The position numbers and the translations under genes are program-made. From assembly GCA_900763885.1 (NCBI GenBank), contig CAAFLY010000180.1, positions 1 through 24,112 of the forward strand: a stretch of 24,112 nt of DNA. Reading direction: 5' to 3'. The notes beneath the pieces were generated by a model, which was not told the origin of the DNA, ran no database searches, and was given only the letters and a program-made list of their open reading frames with translations. Below, in pieces: positions 1-7,169 of this stretch; within the stretch, counting starts at the first letter, position 1, and each line of letters starts with the position of its first letter. The stretch is from Clostridia bacterium. Lineage in GTDB: Bacteria > Bacillota > Clostridia > Oscillospirales > CAG-272.

Positions 1-60
1 GCCGTCTATTTGGAGTAGGTGCGTCCACTAGGGTGGAGAACGGTGGGACGGGGGAGCGGG
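1..60 (-). repeat. Partial edge copy of the dispersed intergenic repeat (reverse orientation)
   Basis: The first 15 bases match part of the reverse-oriented repeat copy near 15467-15481. They are followed by a G-rich stretch resembling the family's tail. The copy is cut by the window edge and looks degenerate. No gene is supported between here and 137; short ORFs in this stretch have no ribosome binding site or recognisable product. Confidence 0.4.
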
Positions 61-137
61 GGATTCAATTTTGTCGGGTGGTCAGCAATGAGAAAAAGTT
101 TTCCATCACAAAATGACAAGTTTTCCTCCCCCAATGA

Positions 138-355
138 GGTATTCTACCATTACCCAATCAACAAATGGAAGCAATCTCTCCCCGTAGAAGGCGGATCCCA
201 TCGGGAGCCGCTCGCGAACGATCTTCTCATGTACAGGACGGAACCAACCTGGTGAGCAACCGGACTTGCACAAACGAAATCCATCCATCCAATTCATAAA
301 AGTTTTGCCAGGCTTTTTCAAAAGCCGCGTTCCCCCCGTCTCCCCCGTTCCCCCC
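138..355 (+). repeat. Dispersed intergenic repeat, copy 1
   Basis: This copy has all modules of the family in order. First is a GGTATTCTACCATTAC head at 138. Then come a GCAATCTCTCCCCGTAGAAG block, a block reading GTGAGCA..CGGACTTGCACAAAC, a CATAAAAGTTTTGCCAGG block, a small GGCTTTT/AAAAGCC hairpin, and a tail of GTTCCCCC/GTCTCCCC runs. The tail points at the divIVA start. It may carry the promoter or leader of divIVA, but no clear promoter was seen. Found by reading the intergenic regions against each other. Confidence 0.8.
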
Positions 356-383
356 ACATCCTCGCCGATAAGGAGGTATTTAT

Positions 384-2141
384 ATGGATGAAAAGCTAAA
401 GAGAATCACGTTTTCGAAGAGTCTGCGTGGGTACGCGTGTGAGGAAGTGGACACGTATCTGCGGTATGTGGCAGACAAATATGAGCAGCGGAGCCGGGAG
501 TGTACGGAGCTGCGGCGGCAGATGGCACTGATCGCGGCGAAGATGAACGAATACACGGAGGGACTGAACAGGACGGCGGAAGCGGAGAGTGCGCGGAAGA
601 AGTCGGTGCAGGAGACGTGCGACAACATGATCGACGAAGCGAAGCGGCAGGCGGCGCACATTCTGGCGGACGCGGAAGCCGAAGCGGAGGTGATCCGGCG
701 GAGGGCCGAGGACAACGCGCAGACCATCGCCGCCAACGCCGCACGGGAGGGCGCCCGGGTCGTGAACGACGCTGCACGGTCCGTCGCTGCGAGAAACAAC
801 GCCGCCGATCGGCTGGTCGAGGAGATCGATTCCTTCCGGGAGGAGGTCTACGCCCTGTATACCCGCCACATCACCGAGCTGGACCGCCTTGCGGAGCGCA
901 CCAATGCCTTCTACGACCGCAAAACCACCGTCGCCGAGGACGCGATGACCGACACGTATGCCGATGACGGTACCGCTGCCGACACGTATGCCGATGCCGA
1001 TGCCGATGCTGCCGTGGAGACAGGGGAGATGTCCGCGGGAGATACCCCGGACGCGCCGATCCGGATCGATTGGAGAAACCGGCGCGCAAAGCGGGATCTC
1101 GTGATCGATATTGCCGAGGCGGACGAGACGGATGGCGCGGCAGAACCGGACGACGGCACTGCAAACGGCGGTACCGCTGCCGTGGATGCCGACGACATCG
1201 CCGACGCCGATACCACAGCCCCTGCGGACGGCGACACGGACGAGCTTGACGCCCTGTTCCGTTCGCTCGCCGGGAAGAATATGCTCACACCGGAGCTGGA
1301 CGCGTCTCCCCAGACGAAGCAGGCGCCGACCGAGCCGACTGCACAGGCCGCGCCGCCGCGAAAGCCTGCCTACGATTTCGCCGCGGATTACGAGGACCCG
1401 GAGGAATCCTACGCCGACAGCTACGCCGCCGCATTCGCCCACGCGGAGCTGGCGGACGCATACGAGGAGCCGGATACGGATGGGGATACATACGAGGACC
1501 CGGATACGGAAACGGACGCATACGAGGACCCGGAAACGGATTCGGATGAGTATGAAGACCCCGACACGGATTCGGACGAATACGAGGAACCTGACACGGA
1601 AACGGACGCATACGAGGAAGCCGACACGGAATCGGACGAGTATAAAGACCCGGATACGGAATCGGACGAGTATGAGGACCCGGATACGGAAACGGACGAA
1701 TATGAGGACCCGGATACGGAAACGGACGCATACGAGGAACCCGACACGGAATCGGACACATACGAGGAACGCGATACGGAATCCGACGAGTACGAGGAGC
1801 CGGATACGGATTCGGATGATACCGATTGGCTGCTCCATTCGCTCAAGGCGCAGTATGCCGCGAAGGCCAATCCGCCCGCAGCGACGGAGAATCCCAACGC
1901 GCCGGATACACCGGATACACCGCAGACCGAGCCGACACGCGCGGAGGGAATGCCCGAGAATTTTGACGCGCTCCTTGCCTCCGATACCGCCACCGACCCC
2001 GTGCAGGACATCTCCCTGACCGGAGAGTTCGACCGGATCTACAATAAGGAGCAGACGGAGAAATATATGGAAGAGGTCGAAAAGCAGCCCCTCAACGTCC
2101 CGGAAAAACCCAAAAATCCCAAAAAACATAAGCGGTTCTGA
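384..2141 (+). CDS. divIVA: DivIVA-domain protein with acidic decapeptide-repeat tail
   Basis: The N-terminus (about residues 1-60) has the DivIVA signature F-x-K-S-L-R-G-Y..EVDxYL, followed by long alanine/glutamate-rich coiled coil to about residue 185. In this family the N-terminal part binds curved membrane at division sites and poles and the coiled coil oligomerises. The remaining two thirds is not typical: low-complexity acidic sequence (D, E, T, A, P), including twelve near-exact decapeptides at residues 360-479, then a short tail ending in a basic stretch (KPKNPKKHKRF). At 585 residues it is far longer than common DivIVA proteins of 150-250. The start is fixed by AAGGAGG at 370-376, seven bases upstream. 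Position ahead of lspA and rluD fits Firmicute division-cluster synteny. The domain call is firm; the role of the repeat tail is unknown. Confidence 0.9.
   Translation: MDEKLKRITFSKSLRGYACEEVDTYLRYVADKYEQRSRECTELRRQMALIAAKMNEYTEGLNRTAEAESARKKSVQETCDNMIDEAKRQAAHILADAEAEAEVIRRRAEDNAQTIAANAAREGARVVNDAARSVAARNNAADRLVEEIDSFREEVYALYTRHITELDRLAERTNAFYDRKTTVAEDAMTDTYADDGTAADTYADADADAAVETGEMSAGDTPDAPIRIDWRNRRAKRDLVIDIAEADETDGAAEPDDGTANGGTAAVDADDIADADTTAPADGDTDELDALFRSLAGKNMLTPELDASPQTKQAPTEPTAQAAPPRKPAYDFAADYEDPEESYADSYAAAFAHAELADAYEEPDTDGDTYEDPDTETDAYEDPETDSDEYEDPDTDSDEYEEPDTETDAYEEADTESDEYKDPDTESDEYEDPDTETDEYEDPDTETDAYEEPDTESDTYEERDTESDEYEEPDTDSDDTDWLLHSLKAQYAAKANPPAATENPNAPDTPDTPQTEPTRAEGMPENFDALLASDTATDPVQDISLTGEFDRIYNKEQTEKYMEEVEKQPLNVPEKPKNPKKHKRF
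1461..1820 (+). repeat. Twelve tandem 30-bp repeats inside divIVA
   Basis: Twelve consecutive in-frame 30-bp units encode variants of Y-E-[DE]-P-D-T-[ED]-[TS]-D-[AET]. Units differ by one or two residues and a few silent changes. Because the unit is a multiple of three, copy-number change would preserve the frame. The encoded segment is strongly acidic and probably disordered. Confidence 0.95.
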
Positions 2142-2163
2142 CGGGGATAAGGGAAACACCGCA

Positions 2164-2318
2164 AACGATTTCCTCATGCCAAGGACAGCCCCCAATTGGT
2201 GAGCAGTCGGACTTGCACAAACGAAATCCATCCCATCCCCCCTCATAAAAGTTTTGCTGGAGCGCAATGAATCCTTGGATTCATTGGTTCATAAGCGACC
2301 GTATCCCCGTTCCCCCTG
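2164..2318 (+). repeat. Dispersed intergenic repeat, copy 2 (shortened and altered)
   Basis: It retains the AACGATTTCCTCATG, AATTGGTGAGCA, CGGACTTGCACAAACGAAA and CATAAAAGTTTTGC modules but lacks the head. In place of the usual GGCTTTTTCAAAAGCC hairpin it carries a different 20-bp near-palindrome at 2266-2285 (AATGAATCC-TT-GGATTCATT). It ends in the CCCCGTTCCCCC tail next to the terminator at 2319. Confidence 0.7.
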
Positions 2319-2353
2319 TAACCTGAGGAAGCCTCTGATTTCAGGTTATTTTT
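2319..2353 (+). terminator. Intrinsic terminator or attenuator between divIVA and lspA
   Basis: Inverted arms TAACCTGA (2319-2326) and TCAGGTTA (2341-2348) are followed by a T run (2349-2353). This is a plausible rho-independent terminator for divIVA. It overlaps two further inverted repeats: a 12-bp stem joining 2325-2338 with 2404-2416, and a 14-bp stem joining 2349-2363 with 2379-2393. The terminator hairpin and the longer fold are mutually exclusive, so it could instead act as an attenuator in the lspA leader. Confidence 0.6.
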
Positions 2354-2444
2354 GCAATAAAAGCCCTTATATTTTAGCCTTTTATCGCAAAAATTCGATT
2401 GATTCAGAGTTTCCTCGGAAATACAAAAAATAAGTGAGATATAT

Positions 2445-3050
2445 ATGATCTGGACGATTTTCATTATTCTTGCCGTGGTCGGCCTGGACCAGTGGACGAA
2501 GGTCGTGGCGCTGGAGCAGCTGCGGCCCATCAAGACCTTCCCGATTGTGCAGGACGTGCTGCACCTGACCTACGTGGAAAACCGCGGCGCCGCGTTTGGT
2601 ATGCTGGCGGAGCACCGGTGGATCTTCATGGGGTTCTCCGTCGCGGCGATCCTCGCCATTCTGGTGTGGCTGTTTCGGGAGAAGCCGAAGTCCGTGTGGA
2701 TCCGGTGCGCTGCGGCGTTCATCGTGGGCGGCGGAATCGGCAATATGATCGACCGGATCGCGAGAGGGTTCGTCGTGGACTTCATCGACGTGCGGTGCAT
2801 CGACTTCTACGTCTTCAACGTCGCCGATTCCTTTGTCTGCGTCGGGTGCGCCATGTTCTTCGTCTGGGTCCTGCGCTCCGAGCTCCTCGAAAAGAAAAAG
2901 AAAAACGCGCCCGCCGCAGAGGAGGATACCCCGGATACCGCGGATACCCCGGATACCGCGGATACCCCGGATTCCACGGACGGCACACAGAAGCAGCCGG
3001 AGAAATCCGCCACCGCCGCAACGGATCCCGACCGTGAGGACGCAAAATGA
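2445..3050 (+). CDS. lspA: Lipoprotein signal peptidase (signal peptidase II)
   Basis: This is the aspartyl protease that cleaves the signal peptide of diacylglyceryl-modified prolipoproteins in the cytoplasmic membrane. Four membrane segments are visible at about residues 2-18, 60-78, 84-100 and 128-146. The conserved motifs are present: DQWTK at 15-19, VENRGAAFGM at 44-53, GNMIDR with catalytic Asp103, and FNVADS with catalytic Asp128. The family core ends near residue 148. Here it is followed by about 50 extra residues, a lysine patch and an acidic Asp-Thr-Pro repeat, which would lie in the cytoplasm. The ribosome binding site is weak (GTGAG at 2434-2438). The stop overlaps the rluD start by ATGA, so the two are translationally coupled. 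The window contains at least one likely lipoprotein substrate, at 15919-17427. Confidence 0.97.
   Translation: MIWTIFIILAVVGLDQWTKVVALEQLRPIKTFPIVQDVLHLTYVENRGAAFGMLAEHRWIFMGFSVAAILAILVWLFREKPKSVWIRCAAAFIVGGGIGNMIDRIARGFVVDFIDVRCIDFYVFNVADSFVCVGCAMFFVWVLRSELLEKKKKNAPAAEEDTPDTADTPDTADTPDSTDGTQKQPEKSATAATDPDREDAK
2924..2972 (+). repeat. 18-bp tandem repeat in the lspA tail
   Basis: The unit GGATACCCCGGATACCGC is present twice exactly (2924-2941 and 2942-2959), followed by a partial third. It encodes Asp-Thr-Pro-Asp-Thr-Ala in the cytoplasmic tail of LspA. Confidence 0.9.
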
Positions 3051-4090
3051 CCGATAGAGATACCCCATTGGAGGTGGATTGGGACGTGCCGACGATCGGG
3101 GACGACGGCGACGGCGATACCACAGCCGACGGCGATTGCCTGACCGTGACCGCCGATGACGCGGAACGCGTGGACGCCGCGCTTGCCCGCCTGTCCGGAC
3201 TCTCCCGCTCCCTCGTCCAAAAGTACATCGACATGGGCAACGTCACCCGAATCGACGGCGGGAAGCCCGTCTCTAAAAAGGATAAAACCAAGCCCGGGGA
3301 GGCCTTCCGCATCGCCTTGCCCCCGCCTGTCCCCGCCGACGTCGAGCCGGAACCGATGGCCCTCTCTGTCGTTTATGAGGACGACGCGATTCTGGTGCTC
3401 GATAAACCCGCCGGCGTCGTCGTCCATCCCGCTCCCGGCCACTGCTCCGGGACCCTCGTCAACGGACTTTTGTACCACTGCGGCGCGGCTCTCTCCGGAA
3501 TCGGCGGCGTGCTCCGCCCCGGGATCGTCCACCGCATCGACCGCGATACCACCGGCCTGCTCTGTGTCGCCAAAACGGACGCTGTCCATAAAAGCCTCTC
3601 CGCGCAGCTCGCGACCCACCATATGCACCGCGAATACCGTATGATCCTCTGCGGCACCGTCGCGCTGCCCGGTATCGTCGATAAACCCCTCGGCAGACAC
3701 CCCACGGATCGCAAGAAAATGGCAGTCTATCCCGCGGGAACCGCAAAACCCGGCGTGCGCGAGGCCATCACCCACTACACACCGATTGAATTGTTTGCGG
3801 GAGAAGCAAATTTGGGCAGCTTTACCTATGCCAAAGCCGTGCTGGAAACCGGACGGACCCACCAGATCCGCGTCCATATGGCGTCCATCGGCCATCCCGT
3901 CCTCGGCGACCCCACCTATGGCGGCGATACCAACCCGTTCGCGAGAAAACACCGCGGTCTCCTGCCCGGTCAGCTCCTCCACGCCGCCACGCTTCACCTT
4001 ACCCACCCCACCACCGGCTGTGAAATGGAGTTTCACGCCCCCCTGCCGGACAATTTCGAAGAGGTGCTGCGCATCCTGCGGGAAAGATGA
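3047..4090 (+). CDS. rluD: RluA/RluD-family 23S rRNA pseudouridine synthase
   Basis: The family converts uridine to pseudouridine in rRNA. After a poorly conserved acidic N-terminus (residues 1-35) there is an S4-like RNA-binding segment (about 36-90, with RVDAALARL and S-R-S-L-V-Q-K-Y-I). The catalytic domain follows, with motif I EDDAILVLDKPAG (111-123) and motif II GIVHRIDRDTTGLL (159-172). The catalytic aspartate is Asp165. A downstream LETGRTHQIRVHM block is also typical. Length (347) is slightly above the usual 300-325 because of the acidic N-terminus. It starts inside the lspA stop (ATGA overlap). The pairing of lspA with an RluD-type gene is common in Firmicutes. The family is certain; the exact target uridines cannot be read from sequence. 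Confidence 0.93.
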   Translation: MTDRDTPLEVDWDVPTIGDDGDGDTTADGDCLTVTADDAERVDAALARLSGLSRSLVQKYIDMGNVTRIDGGKPVSKKDKTKPGEAFRIALPPPVPADVEPEPMALSVVYEDDAILVLDKPAGVVVHPAPGHCSGTLVNGLLYHCGAALSGIGGVLRPGIVHRIDRDTTGLLCVAKTDAVHKSLSAQLATHHMHREYRMILCGTVALPGIVDKPLGRHPTDRKKMAVYPAGTAKPGVREAITHYTPIELFAGEANLGSFTYAKAVLETGRTHQIRVHMASIGHPVLGDPTYGGDTNPFARKHRGLLPGQLLHAATLHLTHPTTGCEMEFHAPLPDNFEEVLRILRER

Positions 4091-4131
4091 AGAAGCACCG
4101 CTCCCCACACGGAAAAGAGAACGCAATACAG

Positions 4132-4182
4132 AAACCAGGCCACCCCGATACCAATACGGCACGGGATGACCTGGTTTTTTTT
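4132..4182 (+). terminator. Rho-independent terminator of the lspA-rluD unit
   Basis: AAACCAGG (4132-4139) pairs with CCTGGTTT (4170-4177), with an inner CCCG/CGGG helix, followed by a run of T to 4182. It lies 42 bases after the rluD stop. From 4183 to about 4340 I see no gene and no clear signal. Confidence 0.93.
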
Positions 4183-4340
4183 GATGGGTGGAGGGAGATA
4201 TGGGGAAAATTGCCGCTCAAAATCGTTCGTGTGAGCGATGGAGCCGTACTTGATTCCCGCATCGCCCCAACAGGAGGAGACCGACGGCAAAGGAGAGGAA
4301 AGTCACGTAGAAGCTGTACCTATACCACCTGGATCAGCAG

Positions 4341-4576
4341 ATTCCTACCATTATATACATACTATATGTCACCGCAATCTCTCCCCGCAAAAGCCGACCA
4401 AAGATCTGCAATCCACCCCCGTCCCCCCAATCCAAGAACAACCCCCAATGGGCAAGCCCCCAGATTTGCACAAACAAAATTCTGCCCATCCCCTTTTCAT
4501 AAAAGTTTTGCCAGGCTTTTTCAAAAGCCGCGTTCCCCTCGTTCCCCGCGTTCCCCCGTTCCCCGTTCCCCGTCCT
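4341..4576 (+). repeat. Dispersed intergenic repeat, copy 3
   Basis: A degenerate head (ATTCCTACCATTA) is followed by GCAATCTCTCCCCGCAAAAG, an AATGGGCAAGC..GATTTGCACAAACAAAA block, and CATAAAAGTTTTGCCAGGCTTTTTCAAAAGCC in register. The tail is repeated GTTCCCC units that stop a few bases from the 3' end of the GH127 gene on the opposite strand. Confidence 0.8.
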
Positions 4577-4581
4577 TCGCG

Positions 4582-6393
4582 TTATAGAAGATAGGGCAGC
4601 CAGACGAGCATGTTGGTTTCGGCGCGGTTCGCGAAGGCGTGGTAGGGGATGAAGCGAAGCTCGACGGGGGTGAACTTTTCCGGGATCGTCAGGGGCGCGT
4701 AGAGCTGCAGCCCGCTGTCCATCGCCGGGGTCGCGTTGTGCCGCCGGAAGCCGGACGCGAGAATGGACGGGATACCCGTTCCCGGGAGCGAATCGGTAAG
4801 CGCAAAGGCGGGCGTCGATCCGTTCGCGAAGAGGGCGTGGACGTCGCCGCCGTTGTCGAGCGCTTCCACACAGTAGACCACCGGCCCGCGACGGAGGGAT
4901 ACCTTGCCCGCGTTCTTGTATACCCCGACGTGCGATACCACGTACTCCGGCTCCATCTCCAGCTGTATCACGATCTCGCCCGGAGCGAATTTCGCATAGC
5001 CGGATTCCATTTCGTAGGGCGCGCTCGCCGTGAAGCTGTGACACCACCCCGGAATCCGCACGTATACCGGACAGTTCGCCGCGATCTCGAGCTTTCCCGA
5101 CGCCGGATAGTCCGTCTTTTGCGATACTTCGCAGCCGTTGTGCGCGAATACGCTCGTGCCGAACTGACTGATCCATACCGCGCCACCCTCCTCCGCGTAG
5201 AAGTATTGCCCCACGGACGCCAGTACCCGGTTGATATTGCACGGACAGCACGAACAGCCGAATACCCGCTGCCGCCGCGTGATCGGATACCGCCCGCCGA
5301 CCTTTTTGTAGTTGTCTAAGTGTATCTCGAGCGGATTCTCATAGAAGAACGCGTCACCGGAGAGGGACAGCCCCGACAGCATCCCGTTGTACAGCTCCAG
5401 CTCGATCACGTCCGCGAACCGCGCCTCGTGGTGCAGGAGGAACATCCGGTGCGCAAACAGGATCATCGCGATCGACGCACATGTCTCCGCGTACGCCTTG
5501 TCGTTCGAGAGGTCGTACGGGATCGTGAACGCTTCGCCGACGTTCGTCGAGCCAAGCCCCCCCGTCACGTACATCTTCCGGTACGCCATGTCCTCGAACA
5601 GCGCAAGGCACGCTTCGTCTAAGGCCGCGTCGTGCTTCTCCCGCGCCAGATCCGCCATCGCCGCGTAAATGTACCCCGCGCGCACCGAATGACCGACCGC
5701 GTCTCTCTGCTCCCGCAGCGGCTTGTGGCTCTGGATGTTCTCCGACAGCGATTCCCCGCGGTCCCCGTACCCCCGCCGATCCACAAAATGCGCCGCCAGC
5801 GAAAGATAATCCACGTTCCCCGTCGCGCGATACAGCTTCACCAGCGCCAGCTCGATCTCCTCATGACCCGGCGTCGCGAATTTCGGCGCAGGGCAGGCAG
5901 TCCCGTCCAGGAATACCGCCTTGATGTACTGCGCGTATTTTTCCATCAAATGGAGAAACCGCGTGTCCCCCACCGCGTCGTGATACGCCACCGCCGCCTC
6001 GATCAGATGACCCGCGCAGTACAGCTCGTGACAGTCGCGGTTGGTGAATCGGTTCTGCGGCTCGACGACGGTGTAGTAGATGTTGAAATAGCCGTCCGGA
6101 TGCTGGTTTTTCTCGATTTCGTCGATGAGGGACTCCACCTTCGCCCGCAGAGCCGGATCGTCGTCGCGGGACAGCTGGTACGCCGCGCCCTCCATCCATT
6201 TCGCCACGTCGGAATCCCAGAAAATGTGCGGCCGATTCGGCATCCCGTCCTTCCAATCGCAGCGGAACGCGGCAATGCGCCCCGTCTCGTCAAAGCGATC
6301 GTACACGGCGCCCATGGTCACATCGCGGTTCAAGTCCTCCTTCTGCTTCCAGAAGCCGCCCGTGAGGGTCACATACTGGTAATTTGCCTGCAT
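4582..6393 (-). CDS. GH127-family (DUF1680) beta-L-arabinofuranosidase-type glycoside hydrolase
   Basis: The family removes beta-L-arabinofuranosyl units from plant glycoproteins and oligosaccharides by a zinc-cysteine mechanism. Fixing CSCCP (residues 380-384) on Cys417/Cys418 of the characterised Bifidobacterium enzyme HypBA1 gives ungapped matches to every key residue: Glu287 for acid/base Glu322, Glu303 and Cys305 for zinc ligands Glu338 and Cys340, Cys382 for the nucleophile Cys417, Cys383 for Cys418. The HypBA1 numbering is from memory. GGFWK at the N-terminus and the ELELYNG and NPLE motifs are also typical. There is no signal peptide, so it is probably cytoplasmic and acts on imported sugars. 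Length 603 is slightly below the usual 620-660. The start is fixed by GGGAGG upstream. It stands alone, with no sugar transporter adjacent. Exact substrate is uncertain because family members vary. Confidence 0.93.
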   Translation of the reverse strand: MQANYQYVTLTGGFWKQKEDLNRDVTMGAVYDRFDETGRIAAFRCDWKDGMPNRPHIFWDSDVAKWMEGAAYQLSRDDDPALRAKVESLIDEIEKNQHPDGYFNIYYTVVEPQNRFTNRDCHELYCAGHLIEAAVAYHDAVGDTRFLHLMEKYAQYIKAVFLDGTACPAPKFATPGHEEIELALVKLYRATGNVDYLSLAAHFVDRRGYGDRGESLSENIQSHKPLREQRDAVGHSVRAGYIYAAMADLAREKHDAALDEACLALFEDMAYRKMYVTGGLGSTNVGEAFTIPYDLSNDKAYAETCASIAMILFAHRMFLLHHEARFADVIELELYNGMLSGLSLSGDAFFYENPLEIHLDNYKKVGGRYPITRRQRVFGCSCCPCNINRVLASVGQYFYAEEGGAVWISQFGTSVFAHNGCEVSQKTDYPASGKLEIAANCPVYVRIPGWCHSFTASAPYEMESGYAKFAPGEIVIQLEMEPEYVVSHVGVYKNAGKVSLRRGPVVYCVEALDNGGDVHALFANGSTPAFALTDSLPGTGIPSILASGFRRHNATPAMDSGLQLYAPLTIPEKFTPVELRFIPYHAFANRAETNMLVWLPYLL

Positions 6394-6512
6394 AATTATA
6401 CCTCCCTATGCAATAATAATCCGTTTTCGTAGCCCGGCATCTCCCACGCCCGCCGAACGCACAGCCGCGCGCCGTGTGACAGGTAATGGGGGCATACCGG
6501 GAGGGTATCAGT

Positions 6513-6541
6513 AGTATAGCAAGTTTTCGCCGGAATTGCAA
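6513..6541 (-). promoter_or_regulatory. Promoter of the GH127 gene
   Basis: On the minus strand, TTGCAA (6536-6541) and TATACT (6513-6518) are separated by exactly 17 bases. It lies about 120 bases upstream of the start codon and faces away from the export-locus promoter. Confidence 0.75.
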
Positions 6542-6634
6542 GGGGCAAAAACCGCGATATGGGGCGAAAACGCGACGAAAATCGTACCGGAATCGGGGAG
6601 CGGAGGGCGCGGGAACGGACGGGGGCGGGCAGGG

Positions 6635-6670
6635 AAGATTACATTTGTAGTCTAATGCGATTTGTACAAA
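6635..6670. promoter_or_regulatory. Candidate BlaI/MecI/CopY-type operator plus adjacent palindrome
   Basis: AAGATTACATTTGTAGTCTA (6635-6654) is an imperfect dyad centred on TACA-TT-TGTA. That matches the TACANNTGTA core bound by BlaI/MecI/CopY winged-helix repressors. Eleven bases downstream is a second exact palindrome, TTTGTACAAA (6661-6670). The sites lie between the divergent GH127 and export-locus promoters, about 60-90 bases upstream of the latter's -35, rather than over it. No such repressor is encoded in this window. Confidence 0.45.
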
Positions 6671-6726
6671 GTGAATGAGCGGGATTTGTGAAAAACGGCG
6701 AAATTCTTGAAAATGGCGGGAAATGG

Positions 6727-6755
6727 TTGACAGGATAGGGGCGGTATGGTATACT
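6727..6755 (+). promoter_or_regulatory. Sigma-A-type promoter of the peptide-P1 unit
   Basis: TTGACA (6727-6732), a 17-base spacer and TATACT (6750-6755), preceded by ATGG as in three other promoters of the window. The predicted transcript has a leader of about 400 bases before the secreted-peptide gene at 7170. That leader contains an 11-codon ORF and a stem. Confidence 0.88.
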
Positions 6756-6774
6756 GTGCTCAGAGCCACACCCA

Positions 6775-6900
6775 CACCGGAGAGGACAGACGGAGGGCAG
6801 ACGATATGATTCCGGCATATTATAGGAAGGAACCCCTGTAGGGAGCGTGGAGGTTCGACAGATTTGGCAGACCTTGCGAGAGAGAACGCCACGCTCGGTA
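6775..6900 (+). ncRNA. Duplicated structured leader, copy A
   Basis: Bases 6775-6821 are identical to 12257-12303 (47 of 47), and similarity continues to the shared CGCTCGGTA end at 6900. The segment holds a Shine-Dalgarno, an 11-codon ORF, and a stem GAGCGTGG (6843-6850) / CCACGCTC (6889-6896). In the other copy the stem is GAGCGCGG/CCGCGCTC, so the single change is compensated on the other strand. It matches no riboswitch class I know. A cis-acting attenuator is inferred. Confidence 0.6.
6806..6841 (+). CDS. 11-residue leader peptide A, MIPAYYRKEPL
   Basis: The start ATG is preceded by GGAGGG at 6792-6797, nine bases from the last base of GGAGG, and the ORF ends at TAG 6839-6841. The second leader encodes MIPAYFRKEPQ of the same length, in the same position, with the same ribosome binding site. 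The stop falls one base before the 5' arm of the conserved stem, so a ribosome paused or terminating there would cover that arm. This arrangement resembles translational or transcriptional attenuation leaders. A function as a free peptide is also possible. Too short for homology to help. Confidence 0.55.
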   Translation: MIPAYYRKEPL

Positions 6901-7134
6901 ATGGAGGGAGAAATCCCCAAAGGAAAAGCGACGCATTCCGCCGCGGATTCCCGTGGTCCCCGGCTTTTTGGGGAATCCGGTTTCGGGAATTCGGATTTCG
7001 GGAATCCAGAAGAGAATACATCCGTAAGCCGAAACAGAGAGGTCGCCGATACAAGCTTGTTTTTGCGGCAAAAGGGGCATATCTCCAAGCCTTTTGGCGC
7101 AAAGCACGTTTGATTGGCGCGACCCATGGAAGAT

Positions 7135-7158
7135 GTGCGACGATTTCGCACGGAAAGG
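7135..7158 (+). promoter_or_regulatory. Hairpin and ribosome binding site ahead of the secreted-peptide gene
   Basis: GTGCGA (7135-7140) and TCGCAC (7146-7151) form a perfect 6-bp stem with a 5-base loop, immediately followed by the Shine-Dalgarno GGAAAGG (7152-7158). The ATG at 7170 is 11 bases further on. The stretch 6901-7134 between leader A and this hairpin has inverted GGATTCCC/GGGAATCC elements but no supported gene. Confidence 0.5.
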
Positions 7159-7169
7159 TTTTTAGACGT

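Noticed and set aside
396..2267. 623-codon ORF on the minus strand opposite divIVA
   Set aside because: It is the antisense of the repeat-rich acidic gene; its arginine/valine/isoleucine-rich repeats mirror the DivIVA repeats. No ribosome binding site or family.
2807..4162. 451-codon minus-strand ORF opposite lspA and rluD
   Set aside because: A shadow of two well-supported genes caused by high GC content; it runs through their terminator.
4033..4290. 85-codon minus-strand ORF with a hydrophobic stretch
   Set aside because: It crosses the rluD 3' end and the clear terminator. Hydrophobic segments appear in two different frames, which might be a decayed membrane gene, but the evidence is too weak to call.
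6806..6900. Known riboswitch or T-box in the duplicated leader
   Set aside because: I looked for T-box (GGTGGNACCGCG), fluoride, guanidine and glutamine-type motifs and found none, so it was left as an unclassified leader.
6901..7113. About 70-codon ORF beginning right after leader A
   Set aside because: The ATG lacks a suitably placed ribosome binding site and the product is low-complexity with no signal or domain. It more likely reflects leader sequence with inverted GGATTCCC elements.
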